From contig JBAKBP010007395.1 in NCBI GenBank assembly GCA_037953745.1, positions 36,409 through 100,408 on the forward strand: DNA of 64,000 nucleotides. The letters run 5' to 3'. Position numbers and translations under genes: made by a program. Of this stretch, positions 40,485-50,700 are shown one piece after another. Source of the DNA: Lithodes maja. Its lineage: Eukaryota > Arthropoda > Malacostraca > Decapoda > Lithodidae. How positions within the stretch are numbered: position 1 is the stretch's first letter; each line of letters opens with the position of its first letter. The notes below the pieces were generated by a model. The model saw nothing but the letters and a program-made list of their open reading frames with translations, made no database searches and had not been told where the DNA came from.

Positions 40485-41410
40485 ATGTAAATGAGGGAGA
40501 CAAAAGGCAGAACTGCCTCCCCCAGAGTTGAAAGAGTGACAGGGCCAAAATCAATGGACGTTCGAGTTAAAATGCCTGGACACACAGAGTTTGAAGCAAT
40601 TTAAGTCATAGGAAGAGGGAAAGACTGATTCTGGGAGAGAGTTCCAGAGCTCAGCAGTTGAATAGAAGAAAGAGAATAGCGGGATGTTTGAGCTAAAATG
40701 CCTGGACACACAGAGTTTGAAGCAATTTAAGTCATAGGAAGAGGTAAAGTGATTCTGGGAGAGAGTTACAGAACTCAGCAGTTGAATAGAAGAAAGTCTG
40801 AGAATAGCGTTTCACTCTTGGGTTGGAGAGTTGCACAGAGTAGGGGTGGGATTGTGTTGCAAGACGGGTACTACGTAGTACGTACCCTATGTAGAGGAGA
40901 TGGTATACACTGGGAAAGTTCTGAGGAACGCTGATTATTGTAGTAGCGATAGAATAGCGAGAGAGATGCAACATTACGGCGAAGAGAGAGAGATTGCAGA
41001 GAGTTGGTGAGTGGGCGTGAGTTAATGATACGAAAGGCTTTCCTTTCTACTTTGTCTAGGAGTGCGGTGTGAGAGGATCCTCCCCACACATCTGAACAAT
41101 ACTCAACATAAGGACTCACTGTGCCCCAGTATAGAGCAAGAAGCTGCGCAGGGGTAAAGAACCCCTTGAGGCAGTTAAGCACACCCAGCTTCTGGGATGC
41201 TGCCTTAGCAAGACTGGTAATATGGTCCTTCCAAGTGAGAGCAGAAGAAAAAGAGACACCAAGAATATAGAGAGAAGATGAAGGATTGATTTTTGTATTG
41301 TTGAAGAATAAAGGATAACTCTGGAGGTTCCGAACGGGTAGTAAGATGGAGAAATTGGGTCTTGAAAGCATTAAATGCAACAAGGTTTTCTTTACCACAA
41401 TTGGAAATAG
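40485..41410 (-). pseudogene. LINE reverse-transcriptase C-terminal fragment (family distinct from CR1-A)
   Basis: Minus frames 41398-40871 and 40974-40732 encode a non-LTR RT C-terminus: LYILGVSFSSALTWKDHI, FTPAQLLALYWGTVSPYVEYCSDVWGG, VERKAFRIIN and, after a frameshift, VKRYSQTFFYSTAEFCNSLP. 5' truncated. The 3' end contains a 126-bp tandem duplication. Clade not determined. Confidence 0.75.
40564..40810. repeat. 126-bp tandem duplication
   Basis: GAG(T/C)TAAAATGCCTGGACACACAG starts at 40564 and 40690. The unit duplicates the 3' coding end of the minus-strand LINE fragment. Confidence 0.9.
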
Positions 41411-41477
41411 TAGCTAGATCAGAAGATAAGTGGGTAAGATCCTGTGTAGCGGGTAACTGTTTTTCCGATGCCTACTT

Positions 41478-41500
41478 TAACCTAACCTAACCTAACCTAG
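41478..41500. repeat. Short (AACCT)n telomere-like run
   Basis: Four to five consecutive AACCT units, the complement of the arthropod telomere repeat TTAGG. Confidence 0.85.
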
Positions 41501-41501
41501 T

Positions 41502-41654
41502 ACAGTAGTCCCTCGTTATCGACGGGGATTACGTTCTTAAGACTGCCGTCGATAGCAAAAACCGTCGATACCGCATTACCGTACATACACGTACAGTATC
41601 CGTGGTCTCTATCCTATGTACTTTTAAGTGTTTCCTTTACACATAACCTTACAT
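41502..41654. mobile_element. Possible DNA-transposon end
   Basis: Starts TACAGTAGTCCCTCGTTATCGACGGGG, a terminus style seen in Tigger-like and related MITEs, with internal copies of GTCGATA. The opposite end was not found, so it may be a truncated element or chance. Confidence 0.35.
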
Positions 41655-44600
41655 TGCCCTGGGGGTTAGGGAATAGAATATGCCCCACGTGCCTTCTGCG
41701 TGTCGTAAGAGGCGACTAAAGAGGTTGGGTCGGTGGGCTTGCGACCCCCACCCGGAAAAAATATCTAAGCAAAAAAAAAACGAACGAACAGCCTCGGATG
41801 CGGACGGAACCAACGTTGACGAACCACGACCGACTAAGGACATGCCTTCGGACATTCTGAGAATGGCGACCTGGAATGTTAGTGGCATGAATGATGGCAC
41901 AAAAGAGAGAGAGGTTCTGGAAGTGTTAGTGAATGCCAGGCTGGATGTATGTGGAATGACAGAGACCAAATGGAAAGGTTCAGATGTGAGAGAGTGGGAG
42001 TGTGGAATAGGTGTGTGTGCTGGAGTGAGTGAAGGAATAGCGAGAGAAGGTGCATGTTTGTTTGTAAGTAGCAAATGGAAGGAATGTGTAAGAGAGTATG
42101 GGTCTGTGGGTTCAAGGATTGTGTGGGTGAGAATGAAAGTAGGAATACAAACGTGGGTGATTGTATGCGTGTATGCCCCGACAGAGGATATACTTGAAAG
42201 AAAGAAAGAGGAGTTCTGGATGAATGTGGAGGCGTGCCTGGAGAAGTTTGACAAGAATGAAAGAATATTTCTGATTGGGGATATGAATGGTAAGGTGGGT
42301 GATAGGAAAGTTGAGGGAGTGGTGGGAGGGTGGGGGGTACCATCAGAGGTGAATGGGAATGGTAGTGCACTTGTGGACGTATGTGTGGGGAGGAGGCTGT
42401 GGATAGCCAACACCTTCTTCCGACACAGAATGATCCACAGGTACACGTGGAAACGGATGTTGACAATGAAGGATAAGACAGTGGTGGAACGAAAGTCATT
42501 GATTGATTATGTATGTGTGGATGAACGAATGAAGAAATCTGTGATGGATGCTAGGGTGTATAGGGGTATTGGAGGGGGTCTGTCTGATCATTATGTAGTG
42601 GTAGCTAAGGTTAGGATACAAAAGAAGTGGGTGAGGAGAGAGGGAGGGAGGCGAGAGGAGGGTGGAATGGTGAGGAGGGTGGAGAGGTTGCAGGAGGAGG
42701 AAGTCAGGGAGGAGTACAGGAGAGCAGTGGAAAGACGACTAGGTGGGTTCGACCTGGAAGTTATGGAGGAAGTGGAGGAGATGAGCAAGGTGTTTAAGGA
42801 TGAGATCTGTGCAGCATGTGAGGAGGTGTGTGGAGTGAGGAGAAGAGGGAGGGGAGTGAAAGGTACAGCATGGTGGACAGAAGAGGTAAGAATAGCTGTG
42901 GAAGTAAAGAAGAAAGCATATAGAGAGTGGTTGGGTAGTAGAGGGAATGAAGATTCCGAGAGACAGAAACGAGCGAGGTACGTGGAGAGTAAGAGGGTGG
43001 TGAAGAGAGTAGTGAAGGAAAGTAAGAGAAGAGTAGATGAGGAATTTGGAAGGAATCTGAGTGTAAAATGGAGGGAGAGTAAGAAACTGTTCTGGAAAGA
43101 AGTCAAGAAAGTTAGGGAAGGTAGCAAGGGAAACAGTAAGGGTGTGAAAGATAAGAATGGGAGAATGCTAGCCGAGAAGCAAGAGCGAGTCGAAAGATGG
43201 AGGGAGTACTTCAGTGAGTTGCTAAATGAAAGGAATGAAGAGCCAGCAAACATAGCTGGATATGGTATGGGAGGGAGAAGAAGAGAAGTAGTGGAGGAGG
43301 AGGTGGGGATCAGGAGGTCAGAAGTGTGGGAAGCCATGAAAAGAGTGAAGTTGGGGAAAGCACCAGGAACAGATGGAGTGTGTGGGGAAATGTTGAGGTA
43401 TGGTGGTGAGATAGTGATAGAATGGGTATGGAAAATGTGCAAACTAGCATGGGAGAAGGGGAGTGCACCCGATGACTGGAAGACTGGCATAATAGTCCCC
43501 CTATATAAGGGCAAAGGGGAAAGAGGAGTGTGTGGTAACCACCGAGGAATATGTCTTCTAAGCGTAGTAGGGAAGGTATACAGTAGGGTAGTGATTGAGA
43601 GAGTGAGAGTGAGAACGGAGAAATGGATAGGCGACGAGCAGGGAGGCTTTAGGAAGGGAAGAGGATGTGTAGATCAGATTTTTACCCTGAATTGTGTTGT
43701 GGAGAAGTATCTGGAGAAGAAACAAAAGGTGTATGTTGCCTTTATGGACTTGGAGAAGGCCTATGACAGAGTGGATAGAGAAGGTTTGTGGAAAGTACTT
43801 AGAATATACGGAGTAGAGGGCAAGTTGCTGAAAGCAGTGAAGAGCATGTATGAGGGTGCAAAGGCGGCAGTACGTGTGGAGAGTGAGCAGAGCGAGTTCT
43901 TTGACCTGAATGTTGGTTTGAAACAGGGGTGTGTGATGTCCCCGTGGTTGTTTACTGTATATATGGATGGAGTTATGAAAGAAATACTATCAAGAGCAGT
44001 GGATGTTGGTGTATCGCTGAAAAGGGAGGGAATTGAGTGGAAGCTACCTATACTGCTGTTTGCGGATGATACAGTTCTGATGAGTGATAATGAATGGGAG
44101 TTGCAGGGTCTGGTAAATGAGTTTGGAACAGTGTGCGAAAAACGGAATTTGAAGGTAAATACGGGGAAGAGCAAGGTTATGGTCTTCGAAAGGGGTGAAG
44201 TCACAGAGTGTGAGGTGAAGCTGAACGGTCAGGCTATGGAGATCGTCAACTCTTTTAAGTATCTGGGCAGTGTGTTGAGTAAAGATGGGACTATGGATGA
44301 AGAGGTGCGGGAGAGGGTACAACAGGGGAAGAGGGTTGTAGGAACGCTAAAAGCAGTAACAAGAAATAGGGTGGTCAGTATGGAAGTGAAAAAGTCCTTG
44401 CATGACAGTGTGGTAATCCCGACACTGACTTACGGAAGCGAAGCATGGACGTTGGTTGAGAGACTCAGACCAAGAGTGAGAGCAGTGGAAATGAATTACT
44501 TAAGGAGTGCGTGCGGAATTACATGGAGGGATAGACAGACTAATGAGGAAGTAAGAAGGAGGTGTGGTGTGGAGGTAGATGTGCTGGAAAGTGTGAAAAG

Positions 44601-44873
44601 GAACAACTTGAGATGGTTCGGCCATATGGAACGTATGGAAAGCGAGAGAATGACTAAGAGGGTGTACGAGAGCGAGGTGGAGGGACAGAGGGGGAGAGGT
44701 AGACCGAATATGAGGTGGAAGGATGGAGTGAGGAACTACATGAATGAAGGCGGTGCTGGTTGGGGGGAGGGGCGTCGACTGACTGGGGACAGAGGTGCAT
44801 GGGGGCGGTTCGTTCGTGGCCACCCCTTCGGGGATCACGGCGTCAGGCAATAGATAGATAGATAGATAGAAAT
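41655..44873 (+). mobile_element. RTE-like LINE, apparently full length
   Basis: A 5' untranslated piece (GGGGGTTAGGG...CCACCCGG) overlaps the start of a single ORF (41680-44853). The end is GGCCACCCCTTCGGGGATCACGGCGTCAGGCA plus (ATAG)n at 44856-44872. No target duplication was found. A second copy lies at 62.3-64 kb in the opposite orientation. Confidence 0.85.
41680..44853 (+). CDS. RTE-like LINE ORF: AP endonuclease and reverse transcriptase (1057 codons)
   Basis: Uninterrupted. Endonuclease: MATWNVSGM, MTETKWKG, VYAPTED, IGDMNGKVGD, LIDYVCVDE and GLSDHYVVV. RT: LGKAPGTDGVCGEML, DWKTGIIVPLYKGKG, NHRGICLLSVVGKVY, EQGGFRKGRGCVDQI, AFMDLEKAYDRVDR, GLKQGCVMSPWLFTVYMDG and LLFADDTVL (D796, D797). 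The C-terminus has NNLRWFGHMERM and a GRGRP motif, common to this LINE type. All endonuclease and RT catalytic motifs are present, so this copy could be functional. No ORF1 or RNase H. Clade is called RTE-like by overall style; an L2-type placement is possible. Confidence 0.93.
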   Translation: MPHVPSACRKRRLKRLGRWACDPHPEKISKQKKNERTASDADGTNVDEPRPTKDMPSDILRMATWNVSGMNDGTKEREVLEVLVNARLDVCGMTETKWKGSDVREWECGIGVCAGVSEGIAREGACLFVSSKWKECVREYGSVGSRIVWVRMKVGIQTWVIVCVYAPTEDILERKKEEFWMNVEACLEKFDKNERIFLIGDMNGKVGDRKVEGVVGGWGVPSEVNGNGSALVDVCVGRRLWIANTFFRHRMIHRYTWKRMLTMKDKTVVERKSLIDYVCVDERMKKSVMDARVYRGIGGGLSDHYVVVAKVRIQKKWVRREGGRREEGGMVRRVERLQEEEVREEYRRAVERRLGGFDLEVMEEVEEMSKVFKDEICAACEEVCGVRRRGRGVKGTAWWTEEVRIAVEVKKKAYREWLGSRGNEDSERQKRARYVESKRVVKRVVKESKRRVDEEFGRNLSVKWRESKKLFWKEVKKVREGSKGNSKGVKDKNGRMLAEKQERVERWREYFSELLNERNEEPANIAGYGMGGRRREVVEEEVGIRRSEVWEAMKRVKLGKAPGTDGVCGEMLRYGGEIVIEWVWKMCKLAWEKGSAPDDWKTGIIVPLYKGKGERGVCGNHRGICLLSVVGKVYSRVVIERVRVRTEKWIGDEQGGFRKGRGCVDQIFTLNCVVEKYLEKKQKVYVAFMDLEKAYDRVDREGLWKVLRIYGVEGKLLKAVKSMYEGAKAAVRVESEQSEFFDLNVGLKQGCVMSPWLFTVYMDGVMKEILSRAVDVGVSLKREGIEWKLPILLFADDTVLMSDNEWELQGLVNEFGTVCEKRNLKVNTGKSKVMVFERGEVTECEVKLNGQAMEIVNSFKYLGSVLSKDGTMDEEVRERVQQGKRVVGTLKAVTRNRVVSMEVKKSLHDSVVIPTLTYGSEAWTLVERLRPRVRAVEMNYLRSACGITWRDRQTNEEVRRRCGVEVDVLESVKRNNLRWFGHMERMESERMTKRVYESEVEGQRGRGRPNMRWKDGVRNYMNEGGAGWGEGRRLTGDRGAWGRFVRGHPFGDHGVRQ

Positions 44874-45150
44874 GAAACTTAATCTCTCGGGTTTTTTCTT
44901 CTATTTATTACCCTCTTTCTACCTGACTGACTGACTAAGATTTTTTTAACGCATATTGTAGTCAGCAAAACTGAAATAGAAGTTGTAATACCCTTGCTTT
45001 GTTTTTAGACTTTGAGGAATAGGTTTAGGTAGCACCCCAATGATAGACTCCTTATGGACAGATGCTTCGTCTTCAGTATTTGTATTTGAATGTAATTCTA
45101 GAGTCATTAATATGTTAAAGGAAATAATAAATTAAAACCATACGGTATAG
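44874..45150. other. AT-rich intergenic stretch
   Basis: No coding frame or repeat recognised. Confidence 0.4.
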
Positions 45151-45362
45151 TTAACTCCTTTGCCGGCGACATATTTTATTTTTTATTCTTTATATTTCTT
45201 AGACGATTTTGTAAAGTTTAAGAAAGAGCTGAGGTAGTTATAGGGTTAAGTGAGATAGATCGAAGCCTGTTAATTGCTGGAGGCCCTATTAAAACTGACT
45301 AAAATCGTCTAATAGTAGTCAGAATAAAGTACAAATTATGTCATTGGTACGGAAGGGGTTAA
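45151..45362. mobile_element. Small TTAA-bounded MITE (212 bp)
   Basis: TTAA at 45151-45154 and 45359-45362. Ends TTAACTCCTTTGCCGGCGACA and, inward from the right, TTAACCCCTTCCGTACCAATGACA. Internal inverted pair TTAGACGATTTT (about 45198) and AAAATCGTCTAA (about 45300). The same TTAGACGATTTTAG motif occurs in the piggyBac at about 21984. Confidence 0.75.
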
Positions 45363-45539
45363 AGAGGTGTTTTATGTAAAGATACCCTATTATATTGTAT
45401 TAGCACAGATAAATACATAATAAAATATAAATATATTATTCCCTGATGGATATTAAGAGTTGTGTTTCACTAGGTGTTCATAATATAGTTGTTTACAAGA
45501 AGTAGTGTTATCAATTGATAAGGTAATTTTTTGGTAATA

Positions 45540-45968
45540 GTGGGAAGGATGGTTCGGACGTGTCCGAACCATCACCACCCTCAACTGTCCGAATGATCCC
45601 GAATCTATATAGTTAATTGATGGGTACGCTCAACGTTCACACAATCGACTTTAGCATTTGTTATTTACGGCAATATCTTCGGCATACAACATAGTTTCAC
45701 CATAATAATGCATATTTCGCTGGTTGACATATTCATGGAGGTAGAGCTTACGATATAAAGTGAAAATATTACATAGGAAGTGCAAAAAAACATAAAATCC
45801 GACCTGCATTAAAAAGTGTAGCTGATGTAGGAACCAAATTCCGCGTGATGAAAGTAGACATACTCTTGCAGTTTCACGCAAAATCTCGGGGCCTTAGGTC
45901 CCATACGTTTCTCAGGAAATGCACTGTCTGAACCATCCTTTCGTCCGAACCATCACCGCTCTCCCCTA
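45540..45968. mobile_element. MITE-like element with TGGTTCGGAC hairpin termini
   Basis: Left end has a perfect 12-bp stem with 2-base loop, GATGGTTCGGAC-GT-GTCCGAACCATC (45548-45573). Right end (45921-45965) has diverged copies of the same motif in the same and opposite sense. No coding frame. Confidence 0.55.
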
Positions 45969-46152
45969 TATCCTTTAAGACTAAACTGTCTTCGATATGG
46001 GTATTGGTGTATTTACCTATTTGTAGTTTACAGGAATTGAGCAGCGCTCGTGTTGTCCTGTCTTAGTTACTTTATAATCAATCCATTTTACTTAGACAAG
46101 TATCGTAATGGATATTCCCAGTTCCCAGTATTTTGGACTAACATATCATAAC

Positions 46153-47781
46153 TTATGTTGCCCCATTTCCATATTTACTTTTATCCAACCCAGATTTGAA
46201 CATGTTAATGTTCCTCGCTCTCACCACCTCCTCCTCCAAGTTGTTCCAAGTCTCTATACTCCTATATGGGAAGCTGAATTTCTTTGTGTCCTCACGACAT
46301 CTGCCCTTCCTCAGCTTAAACTCGTGCCCTCTTGTCCTTCCATTATCCCTCACGAATAGATCTTCCCTATATACTCGTTCCAAACTTTTTACTCCCTTGA
46401 ACATCGTTATTAAGTCGCCTCGTTCCCTTCTCTCTTTCAAGGTAGGCAGTTGTGTCTTAAGTCTTTCCTCATATGTCAACTCCTTCAATCTTGGGATCAT
46501 CTTCGTTGCTATTCTTTGGACTTTCTCTAATTTGTTAATATGTTTTTTCAAATGTGGTGACCATATCACTGCTGCATATTCTAATCTTGGTCTTATCATA
46601 GTCATTATCAGTTTTCTTAAAATTTCTTCATCCAAATAGTTAAATGCCACTCTCATATTGGTTATTATTCCATATGCTCCTCCAATGATCATGTTAATAT
46701 GCTTCTCCGGGGATAGACCATCTTGTATTATCACTCCAAGGTCCTTCTCATGCCGTGTTTTGCCGATTATTTCAATTCCTAATTTGTACTCCCAGCTTGG
46801 CCTTATCTCACTTGTTCCCACTTCCAAAACATGACACTTTTCTGCATTGAAACTCATTTTCCAGGTTTGGCTCCATCTGTGCATCTCATCTAGGTCCTTT
46901 TGAAGATTTTGACAACTTTCTATACAGGTGACATTCTTCATGATCTTAGCATCATCCGCAAACATATTCATATGACTATTCAAGTTTTCTGGCATGTCGT
47001 TTACATAAAGTAGGAACATTATCGGACCCAACACTGATCCCTGTGGTACTCGGCTCGTCACACTCCTCCACTGTGAATATTCGTCTCGTATCGTGGTCCT
47101 CATTTCTCTTCCTATAAAAAAGTTTTCCATCCATTTTAACATCCTACCATGTACACCTCCAACAACCTGCAATTTCCACAATAACCTTTTGTGAGGCACC
47201 CTGTCAAAGGCCTTTTTCAGGTCCAGGTAAACACAGTCAACCCATCCCTCTCTCTCCTGTGTAACATCTACAACTCTGCTATAAAAGCTTAATAAATTAG
47301 ATATACAAGATCTCCCTTCCCTGAATCCAAACTGTTTCTCGCTAAGCACCCCCTGTCCCTCAATGAAGTGTGTCCACTTTTTTCTTATAATTTTCTCACA
47401 AATTTTGCAAACAATGCTGATGAGGGACACCGGTCTGTAGTTAAGCAGATTTTCTCTGTCTCCTTTGTAAATTGGTACTATGTTAGCTCTCTTTCATTCC
47501 ACTGGCAGGTCTCCCCCATTCAGTGAAGATTTGATGATTTCATAGATTGGTTCCACTAACTCTTCCTCACATTCTTTGAGGATCCATCCAGCCACTCCAT
47601 CTGGTCCCATTGATTTCCTCACATCCAAATCCTGCATCAATTTCAGCACTTCACTTTTTGTCACTTTCATTTCAGGCATCTGTGGTGTTCTCATTTCTCT
47701 ATCAGGTTCTATTAACTCCTCCTCTTTTACAAACACTGACTGAAGCTTTTCATTCATAACTTCACACAATTCTTTATCTTT
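46153..47781 (-). pseudogene. CR1-B reverse transcriptase, C-terminal two thirds (one stop)
   Basis: Frames 47769-47494 and 47430-46153 are in the same register, separated by a TGA near 47494 where this family normally has Trp. Motifs: RKSMGPDGVAGWIL, RPVSLISIVCKICEKII, QFGFREGRSCISNL, VYLDLKKAFDRVPHKRL, SRVPQGSVLGPIMFLLYVND and MFADDAKI, then RLEYAAVIWSPHLKKHINKLEKVQR. The 5' part of the frame is beyond the inserted 2A LINE. Confidence 0.88.
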
Positions 47782-47797
47782 CTCATAACTGTTTGTT
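47782..47797. repeat. Target-site duplication of the 2A LINE (left)
   Basis: CTCATAACTGTTTGTT, repeated at 51756-51771. The last bases may overlap the (GTT)n tail. Confidence 0.9.
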
Positions 47798-50700
47798 GTT
47801 GTTGTTGTTGTTCCCTAAGCTGCCTGGCCGAACAGCCCCGAGTCCCTGAGGAAGGCCATGGCCACGATCGGACTTTCCCACAGAGCTCTCATTGAGTGTA
47901 GGTTGTGTTGTTGGCGTAAGTGGTTGTGTGAAATGCAGTCTTCTATGATGTGTTTAATGGTATGGGGTGCTGTGTTACATCCCGGGCAGGCGTCGACAAC
48001 GGAGTCATCCAGTCTCTTCTGATAGCTCAGGAGAGCTGGATGGTGTCCGCATCTCAGCCTGGCCAGGTGGACTCTGTCCTCGCGAGGGAGGGAGGATTCG
48101 GAAGGATGGATTTCGGGAGGTCGTGCATGCAGCTGCGTGTTGTCTGTGAGTGAGTGGATGGATTGGCGAGAGATATGAGTATGGATGTGCTTCTGGAAGT
48201 TGGTTCGGGGTGGGCAGGGAGGGAGAGAGGACAATAATTGTGTGTGATATCGTGTGCTGGGTGTTGTTTTGATATTTCTTGGTGTCTGTGGATGTGTTGC
48301 CATGTAGTTTAGTGGGTGGTCTTGGTTCGTGGAGGCTGCTGCCAGGAATTGAGTGCCTCTCATGTCCAGATGGTCTTTGACTTTGAGGATTTTTGTTTCT
48401 TGATGTAGATGATCTGTGGGTGTAGTAGCTGTGCAGCCTGTAATGATCTTCAGGGCTTTGTTTTGAATAGTCTGTAAGGTCTTATGATGTGTTTCAGCTA
48501 GGTTAGAAGCCCAGGCTGGGCTTGCGTATTCCATTACTGATCTTATGTATTGTTTATATACTGTGGTGGTAGTTTCTTTGTTGTGTCCAAATTTTGTGTG
48601 AGCAAGTGACCTGAGGGCGTTAAGTCTGGGTGTCAGTTTCTGTTTAATGCTTGTGGTGTGCTGTTTGAATGTCATATGAGTATCATATGTTACTCCTAGG
48701 ATTTTGGGTGTGTGTGTATGTGTTAGGGGTGTGTTGTTTATGGTGAGTTGAGGGATGTATTCGTGTTCACCTGTCCAGCTTGTGAGCAGGGTTGCGGTGG
48801 ATTTGGCTGGGGCTAGATTAAGTCTGTTTGTAGTGCACCAGCCATGTAGTGTGTTGAGATAGGGTTGAAGGAGATCTGTTGCTCTTCTTGGGTCATGGTG
48901 TGTGCATGTGAGTGTTATGTCATCTGCATAGGAGGCTAAGTTTATTTGGGGAGTATTGGGTGTAGTTATATCGTGCATGTACAGATTGAAGAGTGCGGGC
49001 GATAGGACGGATCCTTGTGGGACTCCGTTTGGAAAGTTTCTGATTTTAGATGACTGACCGGCAAAAGATACGTGTGCACATCTGCCTGCTAGGAAGTTGG
49101 CCAGCCACCTTTTTGTGTTGTTGTGCATGTTTGTGTTGTAGATTTTGTTTGTTAGGTTGTGGCGTGGGATGGCATCGAAGGCTTTACTAATGTCGAGTGT
49201 GGCTAATAGTGATCTGTGTGGTGGTCTAGCTGAGTTGATGCCGTCAAAAGCTCTTTGTGTAAGGTCTGTGAGAAGAGTGTTTGTGGAGTGCAGTGGCCTA
49301 AAGCCATGTTGTGTTGGAGCTAGGGGTAGGTCGGGTGTAATTAGTTTTAATACTAGGCGTTCCATGACTTTGGAGGGGGAGCAAAGGAGTGTAATGGGGC
49401 GGTGCGAGGAGGGTAGCGTGGGGTCTTTGTTGGGTTTGGGGAATGTGATGATGATACCATGCTTCCAAATGTCTGGTATTGTGTTGTGTGAATAGCTGTA
49501 GTTTGATATGTTAGTGAGTGTTTGTATGCCTTGTGGTCCCAGGTGTCTGAGGTGTATGTTGCTTATGTTGTCTAGGCCACAGGCGGGTGAGTGCTTGAGA
49601 TTGTTGATGATATGCTTTGTCTGGTGATTGGTGAAGGGTGTATAGTCAGGGTCTGTGGGGAATTGTCTCTTACGTCGGATGACACGTCGGTCGTCTTTGT
49701 GAGGTTTTAGGTGGCTGACATGTGAGAAGTGATTGATGAGAGTGTTTGCTTGTTGTTTACATGAAGGAGTAGAGTCTGTTGTTGTGATTGCAGCATGTGA
49801 TTGTGTTGTGTTGCTGTTGGAAAGTGTGATGCTGTTTAGTGTTTTGTAGAGTTTTTTGGGGTTTGTTTTGTGATCAAGTGTTTGTAGGAAGTTATTCCAA
49901 TTTAGTTTTTGTTGTTCTTGTATTTTGTTGTTAGTTTGGGTGTTGAGTGCTTGAATTTGTTGTGTGATGTCTTGTGTGTGGGGTGCTGGGGAGTGTTTCA
50001 GTGTGTCGCGTTGTCTGATGAGGTTTTGAATTTCTGGTGTGAAGTTGGGGTTGTGTCTTTTTCTGTTACCTCTTGGAATGTGTTTCTTGTCAGCGTTTTG
50101 GATAGTTTTATTGAGTATGTGTACAGCATTGTTGATGTTAGTGATGGGTGTACTGTTTAGAGTTGTGAAGTGTTGTTCGGTCTCATTTGTAAATGCTTCC
50201 CAGTTAGCTCTTTTATAATTGGTGTATGTGTGTTTGTGGCTAGCTGGGGTGAGTCTGGTTTTGGTGGTGATAATGATCGGGAGGTGGTCAGAGCCTAAGG
50301 TTCTGACCACCCTCCAGGATGTTGTGGGGGCGAGTTCTGGGGAGCAAAAGGTGATGTCTGGAGATGATGGGTTATAGAGGGCTTGGTGAGGAATATGGGT
50401 ATGTTGATGGATGTCGTTAAGGATGATGAGGTTATCTGTTTGGTTTTGTAGTACCAGCCCTCTGTCTGTGTCAGGGTTGTCGACAAACCAGGCCGACGTC
50501 TTGGCGTTCAAGTCACCACCCAGGATGATGTGTGGGGTGTTTGTGATGTGTTGTAAGTGTGGTCTGTATTCATTTGGTACTGTAGGGGATGTTTGGGGAG
50601 GGATGTATGTGTTTATGATGGTTATGTTGGATTTGTTGCCAGTGCGTATTTTAATTGATTGTATTTCTGTTGTGTTATCATTTGGGGGGAGGAGGGATTT

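Noticed and set aside
42591..43514. A 307-codon Ser/Thr/Leu-rich minus-strand frame
   Set aside because: Antisense shadow of the intact RTE-like ORF; low-complexity composition follows from its purine-rich sense strand.
48000..48200. Plus-strand frames repeated at 59055-59258 on the other strand
   Set aside because: Shadows of the 2A LINE 3' coding end, which occurs in both places.
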